In this document: positions 5,339 to 10,000 of the stretch, one piece after another
How positions within the stretch are numbered: the stretch's first letter is position 1
Layout of the letters: each line of letters opens with the position of its first letter
NCBI GenBank assembly: GCA_020217035.1
Contig: JAIWOG010000219.1
Span: 1 to 10,000, forward strand
From: Magnetospirillum sp.
GTDB taxonomy: Bacteria > Pseudomonadota > Alphaproteobacteria > Rhodospirillales > Magnetospirillaceae
Reading direction: 5' to 3'
DNA: 10,000 bases
Program-made: the position numbers and the translations under genes
Notes under the pieces: model-generated
Told to the model about the DNA's origin: nothing
Databases searched by the model: none
Seen by the model: only the letters and a program-made list of their open reading frames with translations

Positions 5339-6742
5339 ATGTCCAAGCCGCGCACGTTGTTCGACAAGATCTGGGACGCCCATCTGGTGGACGTCCAAGA
5401 CGACGGCACCTGCCTGATCTACATCGACCGCCACATGGTCCACGAGGTCACGTCGCCCCAGGCATTCGAAGGTCTGCGCATGGCCGGCCGCAAGGTCCGC
5501 CATCCGGAACTGACCCTGGCGGTGGCCGATCACAACGTGCCCACCACCGACCGCTCCAAGGGCATCGAGAACGAAGAAAGCCGCATCCAGGTGGAAACCC
5601 TGGCGAAGAACGCCGCCGATTTCGGCGTCGAATATTACGCCATGGACGACATCCGTCAGGGCGTGGTGCACATCGTCGGCCCGGAACAGGGCTTCACCCT
5701 GCCGGGCGCCACCATCGTCTGCGGTGATTCCCATACCGCCACCCACGGCGCTTTCGGCGCCCTGGCCTTCGGTATCGGCACCTCCGAGGTCGAACACGTG
5801 CTGGCCACCCAGACCCTGGTGCAAAAGCCGGCCAAGAACATGCGCATCACGGTGAACGGCACGCTGCCGGCCGGCGTCACCGCCAAGGACATCGTGCTGG
5901 CCATCTGCGGCAAGATCGGCACCGCCGGCGGCACCGGCTATGTGGTCGAGTTCGCCGGCGAAGCGATCCGCAGCCTGTCCATGGAAGGCCGCATGACCGT
6001 CTGCAACATGACCATCGAAGCCGGGGCGCGGGCCGGTCTGATCGCCCCTGACCAGACCACCTTCGACTATGTCGCCGGCAAGCCGCGTGCCCCCAAGGGC
6101 GCCGCCTTCGAGGCCGCCGTCAGCTATTGGAAGACCCTGTTCACCGACGAAGGCGCCAAGTTCGACGCCGAGGTGGAACTGGACGCCAGCACCCTGGTCC
6201 CCCAGATCACCTGGGGCACCAGCCCCGAGGACGTGATCCCGATCACGGGCACCGTGCCCAATCCCGCCGACATCGCCGACGAGGGCAAGCGCAAGGCGGT
6301 GGCCCGGTCCTTGGAATACATGGGCCTGACCGCCGGCCAGAAGGCCACCGACATCGCCGTCGACGTGGTGTTCATCGGGTCGTGCACCAACGGCCGCATC
6401 GAGGATTTCCGCGCCGCCGCCGAAATCTTCAAGGGCCGCAAGGTCGCCCCCGGTGTCCAGGCGCTGATCGTGCCCGGTTCCGGCCTGGTCAAGGAACAAG
6501 CCGAAGCCGAGGGTCTGGACCAGATCTTCATTGAAGCCGGCGCCGAATGGCGCGAACCCGGTTGCTCCATGTGTCTGGCCATGAACGCCGACCAGCTGAA
6601 GCCCGGCCAGCGTTCGGCGTCCACCTCGAACCGCAATTTCGAAGGCCGTCAGGGCCGCGGTGGCCGCACCCACCTGGTCAGCCCGGCCATGGCCGCCGCT
6701 GCTGCCGTCACCGGCAAGCTGACCGACGTGCGGTCGCTGTAA
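5339..6742 (+). CDS. leuC: 3-isopropylmalate dehydratase, large subunit
   Basis: LeuC with LeuD forms the cytosolic isomerase that converts 2-isopropylmalate to 3-isopropylmalate through an isopropylmaleate intermediate in leucine synthesis. It belongs to the aconitase superfamily. The 467-aa protein shows [11 protein letters not shown] (128-138), [14 protein letters not shown], and the three [4Fe-4S] ligands Cys349 (IGSCTNGR), Cys409 and Cys412 (REPGCSMC), followed by the [15 protein letters not shown] active-site segment and the [12 protein letters not shown] end. All key residues are present and the length is standard for the bacterial heterodimeric type. GAGGAAG lies 4 to 5 nt before the ATG. 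It is the first gene of leuCDB; leuA is not in the window. Confidence 0.98.
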   Translation: MSKPRTLFDKIWDAHLVDVQDDGTCLIYIDRHMVHEVTSPQAFEGLRMAGRKVRHPELTLAVADHNVPTTDRSKGIENEESRIQVETLAKNAADFGVEYYAMDDIRQGVVHIVGPEQGFTLPGATIVCGDSHTATHGAFGALAFGIGTSEVEHVLATQTLVQKPAKNMRITVNGTLPAGVTAKDIVLAICGKIGTAGGTGYVVEFAGEAIRSLSMEGRMTVCNMTIEAGARAGLIAPDQTTFDYVAGKPRAPKGAAFEAAVSYWKTLFTDEGAKFDAEVELDASTLVPQITWGTSPEDVIPITGTVPNPADIADEGKRKAVARSLEYMGLTAGQKATDIAVDVVFIGSCTNGRIEDFRAAAEIFKGRKVAPGVQALIVPGSGLVKEQAEAEGLDQIFIEAGAEWREPGCSMCLAMNADQLKPGQRSASTSNRNFEGRQGRGGRTHLVSPAMAAAAAVTGKLTDVRSL

Positions 6743-6757
6743 GGGGAGGATCGATCC

Positions 6758-7363
6758 ATGGAAAAGTTCACCGTTCTGACCGGCGTCGCCGCCCCCCTGC
6801 CGATGATCAACATCGACACCGACATGATCATCCCCAAGCAGTTCCTGAAGACCATCAAGCGCACGGGTCTGGGCAAGAATTTGTTCGACGAGATGCGTTA
6901 CACCCAGGACGGCGCCGAAGTGGCCGATTTCGTCTTGAACCAGCCGGCCTATCGCAAGGCGCAGGTGCTGATCACCGGCAACAATTTCGGCTGCGGCTCG
7001 TCGCGTGAACACGCGCCTTGGGCCATCGCCGATTTCGGCATCCGCTGCATCATCGCCCCCAGCTTCGCCGACATCTTCTTCAACAACAGCTTCAAGAACG
7101 GCATCCTGCCCATCAAGCTGCCGCAAGAACAAGTCGATACGCTGATGAAGCAGGCGGAAAACGGCGCCAACGCCACCTTCACCATCGATCTGGCGGCCCA
7201 GGAAATCACCGCGCCGGACGGGTCGAAGACCAAGTTCGACGTCGATCCCTTCCGCAAGCATTGCCTGCTGAACGGCCTGGACGATATCGGCCTGACCCTG
7301 ATGAAGGACGACAAGATCGCCGCCTTCGAGGCCACCCGCAAGACCCAGAGCCCCTGGCTGTAA
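6758..7363 (+). CDS. leuD: 3-isopropylmalate dehydratase, small subunit
   Basis: LeuD is the swivelling aconitase domain-4 partner of LeuC and completes the isopropylmalate isomerase active site. The 201-aa protein begins with [16 protein letters not shown], then [18 protein letters not shown]. The diagnostic [16 protein letters not shown] motif, which contacts substrate, lies at 75-90, followed by [18 protein letters not shown]. The size is normal for the about 200-residue proteobacterial form. GGGGAGGATCG about 5 nt upstream is a strong ribosome binding site. It starts 15 bp after the leuC stop and ends 16 bp before leuB, as expected for a cotranscribed complex. Confidence 0.98.
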   Translation: MEKFTVLTGVAAPLPMINIDTDMIIPKQFLKTIKRTGLGKNLFDEMRYTQDGAEVADFVLNQPAYRKAQVLITGNNFGCGSSREHAPWAIADFGIRCIIAPSFADIFFNNSFKNGILPIKLPQEQVDTLMKQAENGANATFTIDLAAQEITAPDGSKTKFDVDPFRKHCLLNGLDDIGLTLMKDDKIAAFEATRKTQSPWL

Positions 7364-7379
7364 CCCGGAGTACCCAAGA

Positions 7380-8486
7380 ATGACCGCCAAGAAACTGCTT
7401 ATCCTCCCCGGCGACGGCATCGGCCAGGAAGTGATGGTTCAGGTCCGCCGCATCATCGACTGGATGGGCAAGAAGCGGAACATCTCGTTCGACATCACCG
7501 AGGGCCTGATCGGTGGCTCGGCTTATGACGTGCACGGCACGCCCTTGTCCGACGAGACCCTGGCTGACGCCATGGCCGCCGACGCCGTGCTGCTGGGCGC
7601 CGTCGGCGGTCCCAAGTGGGACGATCTGCCGTTCGAGGTGAAGCCGGAACGCGGCCTGTTGAAGATCCGCAAGGAAATGGGCCTGTTCGCCAATTTGCGT
7701 CCGGCCACCGTGTTCGACGCCCTGGTGGAAGCCTCGACCCTGAAGGAAGAAGTGGTCAAGGGCCTGGACATCATGATCGTCCGCGAATTGACCGGCGGCC
7801 TGTATTTCGGCCAGCCGCGCGGCATCGAGACCCTGCCCAATGGCGAGCGTAAGGGTGTGAATACGCTCACCTACACCACCAGCGAGATCCAGCGCATCGG
7901 CCGCGCTGCTTTCGACCTGGCCCGTAAGCGGGGCAAGAAGCTGTGCAGCGTCGACAAGGCCAACGTGTTGGAATGCACTGTCCTGTGGCGCGAAGAGATG
8001 ATCAAGCTGCAAAAGGAAGAGTACCAGGACGTGGAACTGTCCCACATGTACGTGGACAACGCCGCCATGCAGTTGGTGCGCAACCCCAAGCAGTTCGACG
8101 TCATGGTCACCGAGAACATGTTCGGCGACATCCTGTCCGACTGTGCCGCCATGCTGACCGGTTCCTTGGGCATGCTGCCGTCCGCGTCCTTGGGCGCCGC
8201 CGATGCCAACGGCAACCGCAAGGCGCTGTACGAGCCGGTGCACGGTTCCGCCCCCGACATCCAGGGCAAGGACATCGCCAATCCGCTGGCCACCATCCTG
8301 TCGTTCTCCATGTGCCTGCGCTATTCCTTCAACATGGACGCCGAGGCCGACATGATCGAGGGCGCGGTCAAGGCCGTGCTGAAGGGCGGTCTCAGGACCG
8401 CCGACATCATGGCGCCGGGCAAGGCCAAGGTCTCGACCACGGTGATGGGCGAATCCATCATCCGTGAACTGGACAAGATGGTCTAA
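7380..8486 (+). CDS. leuB: 3-isopropylmalate dehydrogenase
   Basis: LeuB oxidises and decarboxylates 3-isopropylmalate with NAD+ and Mg2+ to 2-oxoisocaproate, the direct precursor of leucine; it acts as a cytosolic homodimer. The 368-aa protein has [10 protein letters not shown] (9-18), the Arg-rich substrate site [18 protein letters not shown] (Arg97, Arg107), [15 protein letters not shown] (Arg135, Tyr142), Lys193, Asp226 in [10 protein letters not shown], and the metal-binding [10 protein letters not shown] (Asp250, Asp254). The NAD-site block [18 protein letters not shown] lies at 285-302. The motifs favour IPMDH over isocitrate or tartrate dehydrogenase, as does the operon. CGGAG lies about 9 nt upstream of the ATG. 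A strong terminator follows within 20 nt, so the operon ends here. Confidence 0.98.
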   Translation: MTAKKLLILPGDGIGQEVMVQVRRIIDWMGKKRNISFDITEGLIGGSAYDVHGTPLSDETLADAMAADAVLLGAVGGPKWDDLPFEVKPERGLLKIRKEMGLFANLRPATVFDALVEASTLKEEVVKGLDIMIVRELTGGLYFGQPRGIETLPNGERKGVNTLTYTTSEIQRIGRAAFDLARKRGKKLCSVDKANVLECTVLWREEMIKLQKEEYQDVELSHMYVDNAAMQLVRNPKQFDVMVTENMFGDILSDCAAMLTGSLGMLPSASLGAADANGNRKALYEPVHGSAPDIQGKDIANPLATILSFSMCLRYSFNMDAEADMIEGAVKAVLKGGLRTADIMAPGKAKVSTTVMGESIIRELDKMV

Positions 8487-8501
8487 GCACTGTTTGACGA
8501 C

Positions 8502-8535
8502 AAAGCCCGCCGCGAGCGATCGCGGCGGGCTTTTT
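8502..8535 (+). terminator. Rho-independent terminator of the leuCDB operon
   Basis: GCCCGCCGCGA (8505-8515) pairs perfectly with TCGCGGCGGGC (8520-8530) across a GCGA tetraloop. AAA before the stem and TTTTT after it extend pairing and supply the U-tract. It starts 16 nt after the leuB stop. The A-run on the other side means it could also act bidirectionally, ending minus-strand transcripts from folE. Confidence 0.93.
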
Positions 8536-8553
8536 CACGTCATTACGGCAGTG

Positions 8554-8597
8554 CGGGGCTGCCGCCCCGACCCAGATGGGCGCGGGCGAGAGCCCGC
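8554..8597. repeat. Pair of adjacent GC-rich hairpins between leuB and folE
   Basis: CGGGGC/GCCCCG (8554-8559, 8564-8569) and GCGGGC/GCCCGC (8582-8587, 8592-8597) each form a perfect 6-bp stem with a 4-nt loop (TGCC and GAGA). The spacer is CCCAGATGGG-like. They lie just after the folE stop on the minus strand but lack a T-run, so they are more like a dispersed palindromic repeat or a 3' stabilising element than a terminator. Confidence 0.45.
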
Positions 8598-8607
8598 TAT
8601 TGAACCC

Positions 8608-9270
8608 TTACGCGTTGGACAGGCCGCTGCCGTGTTGGCCCTGAACCAGCGACATGAATTCCTTGCGCGTCGCCGGGTTGTCGCGGAACACGCCCAGCAT
8701 GCGGCTGGTCACCATGGTGACGCCGGGCTTGTGGATGCCGCGTGTAGTCATGCATTGGTGGGCGGCTTCGATGATCACCGCGACACCTTTGGGCTGCAAC
8801 ACCTCGTTGATGGTGTTGGCGACCTGAGCGGTCAGCTTTTCCTGGATCTGCAGGCGCTTGGCGAAGACTTCGACGACGCGGGCCAACTTGCTGATCCCCA
8901 CCACCCGGCGATCGGGCAGATAGGCGACGTGACACTTGCCGATGATCGGCACCATGTGGTGCTCGCAATGGCTTTCCAGGCGGATGTCGCGCAGGATCAC
9001 CATTTCGTCGTAACCGTCGGTTTCCTCGAAGGTGCGAGCCAGCATTTCCACCGGGTCCTGGTCGTAGCCGGCGAAGAATTCCTCGTAAGACCGCACCACG
9101 CGATCAGGCGTGCCCACCAAGCCCTCGCGGTCCGGATCGTCACCAGCCCAGCGGATCAGCGTTCGCACCGCTTCCTCGGCCTGTTCCCGACTCGGCTTGG
9201 CGGGGGACAGGGGGGCGGAATCCTTGGGCAAGGGCGGGTTCTGGCTTTTCACGTCGGACTCCTCGGTCAT
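8608..9270 (-). CDS. folE: GTP cyclohydrolase I
   Basis: FolE converts GTP to 7,8-dihydroneopterin triphosphate, the first step of tetrahydrofolate synthesis (and a source of queuosine precursors); it is a cytosolic zinc enzyme forming decamers. Numbered from the chosen start (220 aa), the zinc ligands Cys102 and His105 are in [10 protein letters not shown] and Cys173 is in [10 protein letters not shown]. The Cys-Cys spacing of 71 equals that of the E. coli enzyme. [20 protein letters not shown] and RGIHKPG are further signatures. Residues before about 26 form a Pro/Ser-rich variable tail. ATG at 9270 is preferred because CAGGTCC lies upstream; ATG at 9306 (232 aa) or TTG at 9312 remain possible but lack a Shine-Dalgarno sequence. 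It probably follows apaG on one transcript. Confidence 0.97.
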   Translation of the reverse strand: MTEESDVKSQNPPLPKDSAPLSPAKPSREQAEEAVRTLIRWAGDDPDREGLVGTPDRVVRSYEEFFAGYDQDPVEMLARTFEETDGYDEMVILRDIRLESHCEHHMVPIIGKCHVAYLPDRRVVGISKLARVVEVFAKRLQIQEKLTAQVANTINEVLQPKGVAVIIEAAHQCMTTRGIHKPGVTMVTSRMLGVFRDNPATRKEFMSLVQGQHGSGLSNA

Positions 9271-9322
9271 GGCAACGGACCTGGATGTGGCGTCGCCAGG
9301 GTCCATATGCAAGACCCGAAGG

Positions 9323-9715
9323 TCAATTCAACCTTATGGGTTGATGGGGGCTGTCCAGGGAAAACGCCGGGATGGTCACGTCGAAGACCTGGCCGTCGGG
9401 GCCTTGCATCTGGTAGCTGCCGGCCATGATCCCCGATGGCGTCGACAGCGGCGTGCCGCTGGTGTACTCGAAGCTTTCGCCGGGTTTCAGCACCGGTTGC
9501 TCGCCCACCACGCCGGGGCCTTGCACTTCTTGCAGCCGGCCCATGGCGTCGGTGATCTTCCAGTGCCGGCTTTTCAGCTGCACGGTGACCGCGCCCTGGT
9601 TCTCGATACGCACGTGATAGGCCCAGACGAAGTGGTTTTCGTCGGGCGACGACTGGTCGTCCAGATAATCCGGCCGCACGGTGATGCGGATCCCGTGGGT
9701 GGTTTCACAATACAT
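9323..9715 (-). CDS. apaG: ApaG domain protein (Co2+/Mg2+ efflux-associated)
   Basis: ApaG is a small single-domain protein with a fibronectin type III-like beta sandwich. Its molecular role is not settled; in enterobacteria it has been tied genetically to Co2+ resistance and Mg2+ efflux, and it is encoded next to apaH there. The 130-aa protein matches the family across its length: [12 protein letters not shown] (11-22), [13 protein letters not shown] (29-41), the [16 protein letters not shown] stretch (45-60), [22 protein letters not shown] (66-87) and the MAGSYQM hairpin (97-103). The ATG at 9715 has only a modest GGAA upstream. It sits between metZ (47 bp upstream) and folE on the minus strand, an arrangement with metZ that I recall from other alphaproteobacteria. 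Confidence 0.95.
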   Translation of the reverse strand: MYCETTHGIRITVRPDYLDDQSSPDENHFVWAYHVRIENQGAVTVQLKSRHWKITDAMGRLQEVQGPGVVGEQPVLKPGESFEYTSGTPLSTPSGIMAGSYQMQGPDGQVFDVTIPAFSLDSPHQPIRLN

Positions 9716-9734
9716 GATCGACTGTTCCGCGCCC

Positions 9735-9759
9735 TGATGACGTCCCTATCTTGTCATCA
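9735..9759. repeat. Inverted repeat in the metZ-apaG gap
   Basis: TGATGAC (9735-9741) and GTCATCA (9753-9759) are perfect 7-bp inverted arms with an 11-nt spacer, placed 20 nt upstream of the apaG ATG. The geometry fits a transcription-factor half-site pair or an mRNA hairpin. No T-run is present on the minus strand, so it is not a clear terminator for metZ. Confidence 0.35.
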
Positions 9760-9762
9760 TAT

Positions 9763-10000
9763 TCACTTTTCCAGCGCCAAGGCCAGATCGTCGATCAGGT
9801 CCTGGGCGTCTTCAAGGCCCACCGACAGCCGGATCAACCCTTCGCCGATGCCCTGGGCCAGCTTGGCTTCCGGGGTCAGCCGCTGGTGGGTGGTGGTCCA
9901 GGGATGGCAGGCCAGCGACTTGGAATCGCCCAGGTTGTTGGAAATGTCGATGACTTCCAGCCCGTTCAGCAAGCCATAGGCCGCCCCCTTGCCGCCCTTC
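9763..10000 (-). CDS. metZ: O-succinylhomoserine sulfhydrylase, C-terminal end (runs off right edge)
   Basis: The 78 visible residues up to the TGA at 9763 carry the C-terminal signature of the Cys/Met-metabolism PLP family, MetZ type: LEVIDISNNLGDSKSLACHP, then WTTTHQRLTPE and GEGLIRLSVGLEDAQDLIDDL. MetZ condenses O-succinylhomoserine with sulfide to homocysteine, a direct-sulfhydrylation route to methionine. The PLP lysine lies upstream, outside the window. The TTTHQRL arginine region and SVGLE element separate this from MetB-like sequences only weakly, so cystathionine gamma-synthase is the main alternative. SLACHP has Cys where I expect Thr (SLATHP). The reading frame is open to the edge. 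Confidence 0.88.
   Translation of the reverse strand, partial: KGGKGAAYGLLNGLEVIDISNNLGDSKSLACHPWTTTHQRLTPEAKLAQGIGEGLIRLSVGLEDAQDLIDDLALALEK

Noticed and set aside
5144..7420. A 758-codon open frame on the minus strand opposite rplS-leuC-leuD
   Set aside because: It lies antisense to well-supported genes, and its product is a low-information Gly/Ala/Asp/His/Val-rich string without family motifs. In GC-rich DNA strong third-position G/C keeps stops out of the antisense frame, so long shadows are expected.
8464..9979. Plus-strand open frames opposite folE, apaG and metZ (8464-9429 and 9110-9979)
   Set aside because: They are antisense to three recognisable genes and one begins inside the leuB 3' end and runs through the terminator.
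1..10000. Mobile elements, CRISPR array, tRNA or rRNA genes, phage or defence genes
   Set aside because: Gaps between genes are all under about 215 bp and are accounted for by leaders, hairpins and a terminator. No transposase, regularly spaced repeat, tRNA-like fold or rRNA segment was seen.

Overview
The window is chromosomal DNA from a GC-rich alphaproteobacterium. The gene order ffh-rpsP-rimM-trmD-rplS followed by leuC-leuD-leuB, the metZ-apaG pair, and the protein sequences point to the Rhodospirillales; a Magnetospirillum-like organism is my best guess, from recall rather than a search. Almost all of it is conserved housekeeping DNA. I see no insertion sequence, prophage, CRISPR array, tRNA or rRNA.

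Layout, left to right. (1) Minus strand, 1-1279: the start of a gene with a PAS-like sensory segment, which runs off the left edge and begins at a TTG codon, preceded by an intact UDP-glucuronate decarboxylase gene (uxs). (2) About 200 bp of divergent intergenic DNA holding a candidate promoter and three short inverted repeats in the presumed ffh leader. (3) Plus strand, 1483-5126: a translation and protein-export operon, ffh (SRP GTPase), rpsP (bS16), rimM (30S maturation factor), trmD (tRNA m1G37 methyltransferase) and rplS (bL19). rimM and trmD have weak ribosome binding sites and overlapping or abutting junctions. The two ribosomal genes have clear ribosome binding sites, and rplS is preceded by a perfect 9-bp hairpin. 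(4) Gap 5127-5338: a REP-like double hairpin, then a long imperfect hairpin that lies inside a 29-codon leucine-rich short ORF, just upstream of leuC. (5) Plus strand, 5339-8486: leuC-leuD-leuB, encoding isopropylmalate isomerase and dehydrogenase, closed by a textbook intrinsic terminator. (6) Minus strand, 8608-10000: folE (GTP cyclohydrolase I), apaG, and the 3' end of metZ (O-succinylhomoserine sulfhydrylase), transcribed toward the leu genes.

How the genes work together: block 3 makes ribosomes, matures them, modifies tRNA to hold the reading frame, and targets nascent membrane proteins. Block 5 carries out the steps of leucine synthesis after isopropylmalate synthase. Block 6 joins methionine and folate synthesis, two linked parts of one-carbon metabolism.

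No new multi-gene system is evident. The points that deserve a second look are non-coding or small: the structured leaders of ffh, rplS and leuC, a repeat-like sequence that appears to have become the C-terminal tail of RimM, a Glu where I expect the catalytic Asp of TrmD, and the dispersed-repeat-like hairpins at 5141-5200 and 8554-8597.
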